This document shows positions 7,484-13,431 of a stretch of DNA of 17,867 nucleotides, one piece after another. The notes beneath the pieces were generated by a model, which saw only the letters and a list, made by a program, of their open reading frames with translations, searched no databases and was not told the DNA's origin. The stretch is taken from NCBI GenBank assembly GCA_943349555.1, contig CALQZK010000012.1:1-17867 (forward strand), written 5' to 3'. The position numbers and the translations under genes are program-made. The DNA comes from Candidatus Nomurabacteria bacterium. Its GTDB lineage: Bacteria; Patescibacteriota; Minisyncoccia; Phycocordibacterales; PALSA-1337. Within the stretch, counting starts at the first letter, position 1. Every line of letters begins with the position of its first letter.

Positions 7484-7834
7484 ATGAGACATCATTCATC
7501 AACCAGAAAATTCGGACGAAAAATGAACCAGAGAGACGCTCTGATGAGGTCTCTTTCCCGCAACTTGATAAATGAAGGGCGTATCACCACGACTCTAGCA
7601 AAGGCAAAGTCATTGAGGCCTTTTGTTGAGAAATTGGTTACAAAGGCAAAGTCTGGTACCCTAGCTTCGCGAAGAGTTGTACTTTCCCGAGTCCATGGAG
7701 AAAAAGAAATGAAAGCCCTTTTTGATGAAATTGCGAAAAAGTATAAAGATAGAAAAGGAGGATACATCAGGATCATCAAGCTTCCCCCACGCGCGCTTGA
7801 CGCGGCACCTATGGCCATGATTGAATTTGTATAA
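7484..7834 (+). CDS. rplQ: Large ribosomal subunit protein bL17
   Basis: 116 residues, normal size for bL17. 'GRKMNQRDALMRSLSRNLI' and 'EGRITTTLAKAKSLRPFVEK' are the family signature. The C-terminus 'GGYIRIIKLPPRALDAAPMA' is also typical. It starts 4 nt after rpoA stops, so the two are probably translationally coupled. Its stop codon overlaps a TATAAT (7830-7835) that could act as an internal -10 for rplM. Confidence 0.96.
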   Translation: MRHHSSTRKFGRKMNQRDALMRSLSRNLINEGRITTTLAKAKSLRPFVEKLVTKAKSGTLASRRVVLSRVHGEKEMKALFDEIAKKYKDRKGGYIRIIKLPPRALDAAPMAMIEFV

Positions 7835-7848
7835 TCTCAAATACCGCA

Positions 7849-8196
7849 ATGAATAATTACACAATAGATGCAAAAGGAAAGAGAATAGGGCGAGTCGCCA
7901 GTGAAGCGGCTATTTACCTCATGGGTAAAAATTCCGTGAAGTTCGCTCGCAACAAGGCTCCAGAAGTCAAAGTCGCCATCATCAACTGCGCCAAAGCCTA
8001 CATCAATGCCAAGAAAAAGAATGATAAGGAATACGTAACTTTCACCGGCTTCCGAGGTGGAATTAATACAGAGAAGCTGGCTGACCTTATCGAGAGAAAG
8101 GGTACGGGTGAAGCCTTCAAGAGAGCAGTATACAGAATGCTCCCTTCGAATAGCTTGAGGAAAACAATGATGCTCAATTTAACTATTACAGAATAA
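7849..8196 (+). CDS. rplM: Large ribosomal subunit protein uL13, shortened
   Basis: An early-assembling 23S rRNA-binding protein. 'YTIDAKGKRIGRVASEAA', 'NCAKAYIN', 'YVTFTGFRGGI' and 'AVYRMLPSNSLRKTMMLNL' follow the L13 pattern. At 115 residues it is shorter than the 142 of E. coli: about a dozen residues are lost before the conserved 'Y-x-x-D-A' and the C-terminal tail after 'LTITE' is absent. The rplM-rpsI pair is widespread in bacteria; here it is fused to the end of the alpha operon. Confidence 0.95.
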   Translation: MNNYTIDAKGKRIGRVASEAAIYLMGKNSVKFARNKAPEVKVAIINCAKAYINAKKKNDKEYVTFTGFRGGINTEKLADLIERKGTGEAFKRAVYRMLPSNSLRKTMMLNLTITE

Positions 8197-8221
8197 ATAA
8201 TAAAGCAATACAGTAAATAAT

Positions 8222-8638
8222 ATGATCGCCACAGCCAAAACATCAGATAGATATATAGAAACCGTAGGACGAAGAAAAACTTCGATCGCCCGTGTGCGCA
8301 TCACTCCCGCTGCGAAAGCATCTTATGAAATAAATGGAAAGAGCATTGAGGAATATTTTCCTACGCGAGAATTACGGATCACAGCCGGAGAGTCTATCGC
8401 CACTTCCAAGCTAACAGAGACGAAATTTAAAATCACGGCATTATTGAAAGGTGGAGGCATCAGCTCTCAGGCAGATGCATTGCGTCATGGTATTGCAAGA
8501 GGATTGATTGAATATGACAAGGAGCTTAGGGGAAAGCTCAAGAAAGCCGGTTTGCTTAAGCGCGATCCAAGAGCCAAGGAACGTCGCAAGTTCGGTCTCA
8601 AGAAGGCGAGAAAAGCTCCACAGTGGTCAAAGAGGTAG
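8222..8638 (+). CDS. rpsI: Small ribosomal subunit protein uS9
   Basis: 138 residues. 'YIETVGRRKTSIARVRI', 'GGGISSQADALRHGIARGLI' and the terminal 'GLKKARKAPQWSKR' are diagnostic of S9, whose C-terminal tail reaches the P-site tRNA. It is the last gene of the ribosomal cluster, with grpE 21 nt downstream and no visible terminator between them, so some read-through into grpE is likely. Confidence 0.97.
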   Translation: MIATAKTSDRYIETVGRRKTSIARVRITPAAKASYEINGKSIEEYFPTRELRITAGESIATSKLTETKFKITALLKGGGISSQADALRHGIARGLIEYDKELRGKLKKAGLLKRDPRAKERRKFGLKKARKAPQWSKR

Positions 8639-8639
8639 T

Positions 8640-8652
8640 TATAATTTATACT
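8640..8652 (+). promoter_or_regulatory. Candidate -10 boxes for grpE
   Basis: TATAAT (8640-8645) and TATACT (8647-8652) lie in tandem just after the rpsI stop. The second ends 7 nt before the grpE ATG, predicting a start at about 8659, one base before the start codon. A weak -35 (TGGTCA, 8624-8629) sits 17 nt upstream of the second box. Confidence 0.5.
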
Positions 8653-8659
8653 ATCTATT

Positions 8660-9190
8660 ATGGATGATATTAAAATTGAAGCAGATGAGAATCTGGACGA
8701 TTCTGTAGTCGCTGAAGAATCTGCCCAAGAAACTATTAAAAATCTGAAGGAAAAGCTCAAGAAAGCTCTGGCTGAAAAGCAGGAGTATCTTAATAATTGG
8801 CAGAGGGATAAGGCTGACTTTATCAATGCCCGCAAGCGTGATGAAGAGTCGCAGAAGGAATTTATAAGATATTCAAATGAAGGGCTGATAGCCGAGTTGG
8901 TGCCGGTTCTCGACAGCTTCAATATGGCCATGGGAAATAAAGAAGTCTGGGAAAAGACGGATAAGAATTGGAGGACTGGGGTGGAATATATTGCTAATCA
9001 GATGAAGAAAACTCTAGAAGGCTATGGGCTGAAGGAGATTGATCCTATTGGGCAGAAATTTGACCCTATGAGGGATGAGGCAATAGAAGATGGAAAGGAA
9101 AGTGATATTATCACAGCGGTTATCCAGAAGGGGTATTCACTGAATGGAAAAGTTTTGAAAGCGCCGAGGGTGAAGGTGGGGGGGAAGTAA
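8660..9190 (+). CDS. grpE: GrpE nucleotide exchange factor
   Basis: Releases ADP from DnaK so that the chaperone can cycle. 176 residues. An acidic N-terminus is followed by a long coiled-coil helix (about 25-80, including 'YLNNWQRDKADFINARKRDE'), then the helical 'ELVPVLDSFNMAM' and the beta-wing signature 'FDPMRDEAIEDG', ending with 'VIQKGYSLNGKVLKAPRVKV'. This is the full family layout. It is unusual here that dnaK is not adjacent: 1.4 kb of accessory sequence separates them. No CIRCE (HrcA) operator is visible. Confidence 0.96.
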   Translation: MDDIKIEADENLDDSVVAEESAQETIKNLKEKLKKALAEKQEYLNNWQRDKADFINARKRDEESQKEFIRYSNEGLIAELVPVLDSFNMAMGNKEVWEKTDKNWRTGVEYIANQMKKTLEGYGLKEIDPIGQKFDPMRDEAIEDGKESDIITAVIQKGYSLNGKVLKAPRVKVGGK

Positions 9191-9194
9191 AATA

Positions 9195-9223
9195 TTGACT
9201 TCCGTATATTATTCGTATATACT
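9195..9223 (+). promoter_or_regulatory. Strong promoter of the candidate small RNA
   Basis: TTGACT (9195-9200), an exact 17-nt spacer and TATACT (9218-9223), starting 4 nt after the grpE stop codon. It is one of the best -35/-10 pairs in the window. The predicted start is about 9230, yet no ORF on the plus strand begins behind it before the hairpin at 9288-9307. Confidence 0.7.
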
Positions 9224-9229
9224 TTCAGT

Positions 9230-9307
9230 ATGATACACGTGAGGATACGTCCTCCTTCGGCACTGTAGTCGATAGCGCGTGTCCCTCAAAAGCCCTTCGG
9301 GGCTTTT
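9230..9307 (+). ncRNA. Candidate structured small RNA (~78 nt), unknown family
   Basis: The predicted transcript runs from the strong promoter to an intrinsic terminator and has no coding potential. Read by eye it folds into a three-way junction: P1 pairs 9235-9241 with 9276-9282 (7 bp, one G-U); P2 pairs AGGA 9242-9245 with TCCT 9250-9253 around a TACG loop; P3 pairs 9257-9261 with 9268-9272 (5 bp, one G-U). The terminator stem follows after 5 nt. It does not match tRNA, tmRNA, 4.5S, 6S or the riboswitch consensuses I can recall. It could be a trans-acting sRNA, a cis-acting leader that lost its gene, or an antisense regulator of the convergent gene, whose last 22 nt it overlaps. Confidence 0.55.
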
Positions 9308-9708
9308 GTCGTTAATGTCGCGTTAATACTTTTTGATCGTCGCATAATGCTATAGAAATGTTTCGGTCCTTTATCAATTTGTCTGATAACAACGCGGACC
9401 ATCAGATTTTCTTTAAGGGTATAGGTAAGTCCCCAATATTTGATATCATCGCTGTTACTCTGTTCGCATCTAAAATCACATACAGAATTCTTTGAAGAGA
9501 TTATCTCTGTGACAAGTGGTAGTAACTTAAGTCTCTCAAGAACCTCTTTCCTCGACCGCAACTTTTTCCCTTTGCGTTCAAGATGATTAAATCCATGCCT
9601 ATTAAATCTAATCTCCTCATTATTCAAATGCGGACATTTTACAGGTTCGTACTTCAAGTACATTTTATGAGAGCCATCTACTTTTTTATGGTATTTTTCG
9701 TCATTCAT
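9286..9708 (-). CDS. Small protein resembling BECR-fold (Barnase/EndoU/ColicinE5-D/RelE-like) nucleases
   Basis: 140 residues from ATG 9708. The pattern 'EEIRFNRHGFNHLERKGKKL', then 'RKEVLERLKLLP', 'YWGLTYTLKENLMVRVVIRQ' and 'GPKHFYSIMRR' resembles phage- and toxin-associated BECR (PBECR-type) RNase domains, with candidate catalytic His in RHGxxHL and in KHFYS; this is recognition by look, not by search. A GTG at 9723 would add five residues, but a -10-like TATGCT (9720-9715, minus) ends 6 nt before ATG 9708, so ATG on a leaderless mRNA is preferred. The last codons (APKGF) and TGA stop lie in the terminator hairpin. No antitoxin-like partner is adjacent on the same strand. It could also be an unrelated hypothetical. 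Confidence 0.6.
   Translation of the reverse strand: MNDEKYHKKVDGSHKMYLKYEPVKCPHLNNEEIRFNRHGFNHLERKGKKLRSRKEVLERLKLLPLVTEIISSKNSVCDFRCEQSNSDDIKYWGLTYTLKENLMVRVVIRQIDKGPKHFYSIMRRSKSINATLTTKAPKGF
9288..9307 (+). terminator. Intrinsic terminator with UUCG loop
   Basis: AAAAGCCC (9288-9295), TTCG loop, GGGCTTTT (9300-9307): an 8-bp perfect stem with a very stable tetraloop and a 3' T stretch. It ends the candidate small RNA on the plus strand. Being symmetrical, it would also form in minus-strand transcripts, where it encodes the last residues of the convergent gene. Confidence 0.8.
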
Positions 9709-9714
9709 CCAATA

Positions 9715-9720
9715 AGCATA
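9715..9720 (-). promoter_or_regulatory. Possible -10 for the BECR-like gene
   Basis: TATGCT on the minus strand, preceded by TGTG. The predicted start coincides with the A of ATG 9708. No -35 is evident. Confidence 0.35.
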
Positions 9721-9837
9721 CACATCCGGTATTAAGATTCGATAAATTTCTGCTTAAGAATTGATAAAGATTCTGTTACACAATAATTTTCGCTCTTGCG
9801 GCAAGGGTACTTTATATTTTGTAATCATAGAAAAGTA

Positions 9838-9865
9838 TGGACAATTGCATAATATAGGATATAAT
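9838..9865 (+). promoter_or_regulatory. Promoter of the 95-residue protein gene
   Basis: TGGACA (9838-9843), a 16-nt spacer and a perfect TATAAT (9860-9865). The predicted start is 9872, exactly the A of the chosen ATG. Confidence 0.6.
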
Positions 9866-9871
9866 ACAGAA

Positions 9872-10159
9872 ATGTTAACTCCGTACTCACGTTCAAAATT
9901 TGTTACGAAAATCCTGACTTCTGCGACAGGAGAGCAGTTTCAGGTCGTTTTCCTTGTGGCTATTATTGATGGAAAAATACAGGCACAAGCAGTATCTGCT
10001 GAACCAATCGCACAAGCCTCCTCCGTTATTTTTCTTCCATCTATTTCACAAAAGAATCCTGTAACCTTTGCATATGCCACAGCGTCTGCTCCCGCAGTAT
10101 CTCCATTCAGCCATCTTTTCTTTTTTAACAGTCAACCGACTCGCGCCCCATCTCTTTAA
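9872..10159 (+). CDS. Small protein of unknown function (95 residues)
   Basis: Starts 'MLTPYSRSKFVTKILTSATG' and has a hydrophobic middle (QFQVVFLVAII) followed by 'DGKIQAQAVSAEPIAQASSV' and an Ala/Ser/Pro-rich end. The frame is open back to 9761, but a promoter with a perfect -10 predicts transcription starting exactly at ATG 9872, so the shorter form is chosen. No known domain is recognised, and the single hydrophobic stretch is too short and too close to charged residues for a clear membrane helix. It sits in the island between grpE and dnaK, convergent with the minus-strand 70-residue ORF. The promoter-start coincidence is the main support that it is real. Confidence 0.5.
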   Translation: MLTPYSRSKFVTKILTSATGEQFQVVFLVAIIDGKIQAQAVSAEPIAQASSVIFLPSISQKNPVTFAYATASAPAVSPFSHLFFFNSQPTRAPSL

Positions 10160-10220
10160 AATTTTTTAGTTGAAAGTTTTATCAGTAAGTCTCTAGTTCA
10201 TTAAAAATTGACAAATAGGT

Positions 10221-10251
10221 AAAAGAAAAGGCGACCTTACAATAGATCGCC
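10221..10251 (-). terminator. Intrinsic terminator of the 70-residue ORF
   Basis: Read on the minus strand: GGCGATC (10251-10245), an 8-nt loop, GGTCGCC (10236-10230), then TTTTCTTTT. The stem has 7 bp with one G-U pair. The T tract is present only on the minus strand, so it terminates transcription coming from 10531 towards lower coordinates. Confidence 0.65.
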
Positions 10252-10294
10252 AAATGGGTGGTTTGTTATGTTGAAAGGTACCACCACACTACCT

Positions 10295-10507
10295 TTACCT
10301 TAACGCATCCCGTAGAACAAATCCCAGTATGAGAGTAGGTGTTCTCCTATCTGTGATAGCATAGGATTCCTGGACTTGTAGGCAGAAATCCGATATTTCA
10401 TCAGGATGTGCCTTCAAGTACTCAAGAACCTCAGCCATAGCATTGTTCTTGTTCTGGACAGCATGTTTTAAGGTGACTTGCACTGCTCTCTCTAATGATG
10501 AGATCAT
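10295..10507 (-). CDS. Small protein of unknown function (70 residues)
   Basis: A predicted soluble, mostly helical protein: 'MISSLERAVQVTLKHAVQNK', then 'AEVLEYLKAHPDEISDFCLQ' and 'TPTLILGFVLRDALR'. No known family is recognised. It is a complete minus-strand transcription unit by eye: a TATAAT about 18 nt before the ATG, the ORF, and a T-tailed hairpin about 45 nt after the stop. It lies head-to-head with dnaK, so its promoter and the dnaK leader share about 100 bp. It could be a shadow ORF within a long dnaK leader, but the strand-specific terminator argues against that. Confidence 0.55.
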   Translation of the reverse strand: MISSLERAVQVTLKHAVQNKNNAMAEVLEYLKAHPDEISDFCLQVQESYAITDRRTPTLILGFVLRDALR

Positions 10508-10525
10508 ACTCGATTGAATGGGAGC

Positions 10526-10531
10526 ATTATA
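10526..10531 (-). promoter_or_regulatory. -10 box for the 70-residue ORF
   Basis: TATAAT on the minus strand (ATTATA on plus), giving a predicted start at about 10519 and a 12-nt leader. A TTGACA lies at 10546-10541 but only 9 nt upstream of the -10, too close to be its -35. Confidence 0.45.
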
Positions 10532-10606
10532 TTATCTATCTGTCAAGTTTTTAATTATATCTTAAATTAAGTCTTAATTAACTAATCAAAAAATAACAAA
10601 AATCAC

Positions 10607-12496
10607 ATGTCCAAAATCATAGGAATCGACCTAGGTACCACCAACTCCGCCGTGGCAGTCATGGAAGGAGGAGTGCCAAAAATATTAGAGAACGCTGAAG
10701 GTGCACGCACGACACCTTCCATTATTGCCCAATCGAAAACTGGCGACAGAATGGTCGGACTCTTGGCAAAGCGTCAAGGAGTTACAAATCCAAAGAATAC
10801 AATTTATCAGATCAAGCGTTTCATCGGACACAGCTTCGACGACCCTGCAGTGCAGAAGGACCGAGCATCGGTGCCTTTCGACATGCAGAAATCTGCGACT
10901 GGAGGCATAGAAGTAAAGATGGGCGACAAATGGTATCGTCCGGAGGAAATCTCGGCTATGATCCTTACGAAATTAAAAAATGATGCAGAAGCGCGTTTGG
11001 GGACAAAAATTACTGAAGCCGTCATTACAGTTCCAGCTTACTTCAATGATGCCCAGAGACAAGCGACAAAAGATGCAGGACAAATCGCAGGCCTTGATGT
11101 GAAGCGCATTATAAATGAGCCAACAGCCGCCGCGCTCGCCTACGGATTCAATAAAAAGAAAGATGAAAAGATTGCAGTCTTCGACTTCGGTGGAGGAACA
11201 TTTGATGTCTCTGTTCTTGAAGTTGGTGATGATGTGGTCGAAGTGAAATCTACAGATGGAGATGCTCACCTCGGAGGAAAAGATATTGACCAGAAAATCA
11301 TAAACTGGCTAGCAGAGGAATTCAAGAAAACTTCCGGAGTTGATGTGCGAAAAGATACTCTTGCTCTCCAGCGCCTCGACGAAGCTGCGGAAAAAGCCAA
11401 GATAGAATTGTCTGCGGCTGTTCAGACAGAAATCAACATTCCATTCATTACTTCTGGTGCAGATGGTCCACAGCACCTCCTCATCACCATGACTCGGACA
11501 AAACTGGAGGAGCTGACAAAAGAATTCATCGACAGGGCAATGGCCATTACAAAGCGTGCGATGGACGCATCGCCATTCAAGGTAGGTGACCTTCATGAAG
11601 TTATTCTCGTGGGAGGTCAGACACGTATGCCCGCCATGCAAAAGGCGGTGAAGGAATTCTTTGGCAAGGAGCCTCACATGGGGGTCAATCCTGACGAAGT
11701 GGTTGCGGTAGGAGCTGCTATCCAGGGAGGCATTCTCGGCGGTGATGTCAAGGATGTCCTTCTCTTGGATGTTATTCCTCTGTCTCTAGGTATTGAGACT
11801 ATGGGAGGGGTTGCTACTAAATTGATCGAAAAAAATACGACAATTCCTACACAGAGATCCCAAGTTTTCTCTACAGCTGCGGACAATCAGACTTCGGTGG
11901 AGATTCATATCACTCAGGGTGAAAGGGCAATGGCGAATGACAATAAATCTCTCGGTCGCTTTATTCTTGATGGCATTCCGCCAGCACCACGAGGCACGCC
12001 TCAAGTGGAAGTCTCCTTTGACATTGATGCCAATGGAATCCTCAATGTGACTGCAAAAGACAAGGCATCAGGCAAGGCAAATTCCATTAAAATTACTGCT
12101 TCATCTGGACTTTCCAAAGAAGAAGTAGAAAAAATGAAAAAAGACGCAGAAGCAAATGCTACGGAAGATGCCAAGAAAAAAGAAATGATAGAGGCCAAGA
12201 ATATTGCTGAACAGCTGGTCTATACTGCAGAGAAATCTCTGAAGGATGCAGGTGAAAAAGTTCCTGCAGAATTGCGAAAATCAATTGAAGATAAAATAGC
12301 GGATGTGAAGACTAGAAAAGAGGGAACAGACGGTGTGGCTCTCAAGAATGCCACAGAAACCTTGTCGAGTGAGTTGCAGAAAATAGGGCAATACATGTCG
12401 CAAGAAAAGGCAAACCCAACAAAAGATAATCCACTTAATACAGACAAAGGTCCAGAGGGGGATGTGAAAGATGCGGATTTTAAGGAGAAGAAGTAA
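10607..12496 (+). CDS. dnaK: Chaperone protein DnaK (Hsp70)
   Basis: ATP-driven cytosolic chaperone, 629 residues, normal length. The nucleotide-binding domain begins 'IGIDLGTTNSAVAVMEGG', has 'VPAYFNDAQRQATKDAG', 'INEPTAAALAYG', the phosphate-2 motif 'FDFGGGTFDVSVLEVGD' (about 190-206) and 'VILVGGQTRMPAMQ'. The interdomain linker DVLLLDVIPLSLGIET is near residue 382, followed by the substrate-binding beta domain ('ERAMANDNKSLGRFILDGIP', 'FDIDANGILNVTAKDKASGK') and a helical lid ending in a charged tail (DADFKEKK). dnaJ follows after 9 nt. No CIRCE element and no clear promoter are visible; the leader is very A/T-rich. Confidence 0.98.
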   Translation: MSKIIGIDLGTTNSAVAVMEGGVPKILENAEGARTTPSIIAQSKTGDRMVGLLAKRQGVTNPKNTIYQIKRFIGHSFDDPAVQKDRASVPFDMQKSATGGIEVKMGDKWYRPEEISAMILTKLKNDAEARLGTKITEAVITVPAYFNDAQRQATKDAGQIAGLDVKRIINEPTAAALAYGFNKKKDEKIAVFDFGGGTFDVSVLEVGDDVVEVKSTDGDAHLGGKDIDQKIINWLAEEFKKTSGVDVRKDTLALQRLDEAAEKAKIELSAAVQTEINIPFITSGADGPQHLLITMTRTKLEELTKEFIDRAMAITKRAMDASPFKVGDLHEVILVGGQTRMPAMQKAVKEFFGKEPHMGVNPDEVVAVGAAIQGGILGGDVKDVLLLDVIPLSLGIETMGGVATKLIEKNTTIPTQRSQVFSTAADNQTSVEIHITQGERAMANDNKSLGRFILDGIPPAPRGTPQVEVSFDIDANGILNVTAKDKASGKANSIKITASSGLSKEEVEKMKKDAEANATEDAKKKEMIEAKNIAEQLVYTAEKSLKDAGEKVPAELRKSIEDKIADVKTRKEGTDGVALKNATETLSSELQKIGQYMSQEKANPTKDNPLNTDKGPEGDVKDADFKEKK

Positions 12497-12506
12497 TATC
12501 TCCTTA
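12481..12506 (+). promoter_or_regulatory. Hairpin across the dnaK-dnaJ junction
   Basis: TAAGGAGA (12481-12488) is perfectly complementary to TCTCCTTA (12499-12506), an 8-bp stem with a 10-nt loop that contains the dnaK TAA. The left arm holds AAGGAG, the only SD-like sequence near dnaJ, and the right arm includes the A of the dnaJ ATG. A ribosome terminating on dnaK would open it, suggesting translational coupling; a temperature-sensitive switch is also conceivable. Confidence 0.45.
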
Positions 12507-13381
12507 TGGCAAAAGACTACTACAAAATCCTCGGTGTAGATAAAAGCGCCTCAAATGACGATATAAAGAAAGCCTTCAGAAAGATGGCCCACGAGCATCA
12601 TCCTGACAAACAGGGCGGAAGCGATGCGAAATTCAAGGAAGCCAGCGAAGCGTATTCTGTGCTATCTGATGATGCCAAGAGAAGACAATATGACACTTTC
12701 GGCTCTGCTGGAGCTGGTTCTGGTGGGTCAGGTTTCAATCCCGGACAAGGGGGAGGATTCTCTGGTCAGGGTGGTTTCGGTGGCTTTGATTTTTCTCAAT
12801 TCACCGGTGCGAACGGCCAGGCTTTCGAATTTGACTTGGGAGATATATTCGGAGAATTTTTCGGAGGAGGACGGCGCGCACGCAAAGGGGCTAATATTAC
12901 GGTAGACATACAGATGACTTTCAAAGAGTCCGTCTTCGGCGTGGAAAAAGATATAAATATAAATAAGGAGAAAATTGCGGTGACGATTCCACCAGGGATT
13001 GAGAATGGCCAGGGTCTGCGGGTACAGGGCAAGGGCGAGGAAGGCGAGGGCGGAAGGGGAGACCTTATCATCCGCATCTGGGTGGAGAAGCATAAAATTT
13101 TCCGCAAAGAAGGTTACGATCTGATCATGGAATTGCCTTTGAAATTAACGACAGCTCTGCTCGGCGGTACTGTAGACGTGGAGACATTGGATGGAAAAAT
13201 TGAAGTAAAAATCTCGCAGGGGACGACTCATAATGAAATACTTCGGGTCAAGAATAAAGGTGTGATGAGCGATCGTGGAAGGCGAGGAGACCTGCTTATC
13301 GTGACGAAAGTGGAGATGCCAAAGAAATTGTCTAAAGAAGCAACTAGGCTGGTGGAGGACTTGCGCAAAGAGGGGATTTAG
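12506..13381 (+). CDS. dnaJ: DnaJ-type co-chaperone lacking the zinc-finger domain (type II)
   Basis: Delivers substrates to DnaK and stimulates its ATPase. 291 residues. The J domain (about 4-65) has the catalytic HPD at 32-34; a Gly/Phe-rich linker (about 70-112) follows, then the two C-terminal beta domains ('VTIPPGIENGQGLRVQGKGE', 'LTTALLGGTVDVETLDGKIE') and 'SDRGRRGDLLIVTKVEMPKK'. The four CxxCxGxG repeats of classical DnaJ are absent, so it is of the CbpA/DjlB-like type II architecture, although it stands in the dnaJ position directly after dnaK. It may be the only partner for this DnaK in a reduced genome. Its start is within a hairpin with the end of dnaK. Confidence 0.95.
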   Translation: MAKDYYKILGVDKSASNDDIKKAFRKMAHEHHPDKQGGSDAKFKEASEAYSVLSDDAKRRQYDTFGSAGAGSGGSGFNPGQGGGFSGQGGFGGFDFSQFTGANGQAFEFDLGDIFGEFFGGGRRARKGANITVDIQMTFKESVFGVEKDININKEKIAVTIPPGIENGQGLRVQGKGEEGEGGRGDLIIRIWVEKHKIFRKEGYDLIMELPLKLTTALLGGTVDVETLDGKIEVKISQGTTHNEILRVKNKGVMSDRGRRGDLLIVTKVEMPKKLSKEATRLVEDLRKEGI

Positions 13382-13416
13382 GTATGAATTGCCGACTTTT
13401 TTTATGAGACGTTTTC

Positions 13417-13425
13417 TGATATCAT
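13417..13425 (+). promoter_or_regulatory. Extended -10 for trpS
   Basis: TGA followed by TATCAT (13420-13425) ends 6 nt before the trpS ATG. The predicted start is 13432, exactly the start codon. No -35 at standard spacing is visible, as expected for extended -10 promoters. Confidence 0.5.
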
Positions 13426-13431
13426 TAACTC

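Noticed and set aside
9761..9871. Longer N-terminus for the 95-residue protein
   Set aside because: The extension covers the promoter (9838-9865), and the predicted transcript starts at ATG 9872.
10208..10243. Plus-strand promoter (TTGACA with TACAAT)
   Set aside because: The spacing is 24 nt, too long, and the second element is inside the minus-strand terminator hairpin.
10508..10606. Heat-shock operator (CIRCE) upstream of dnaK
   Set aside because: No TTAGCACTC/GAGTGCTAA-type inverted repeat is present. The AT-rich palindrome AATTAAG-T-CTTAATT (about 10565-10579) is short and could be chance in such A/T-rich sequence.
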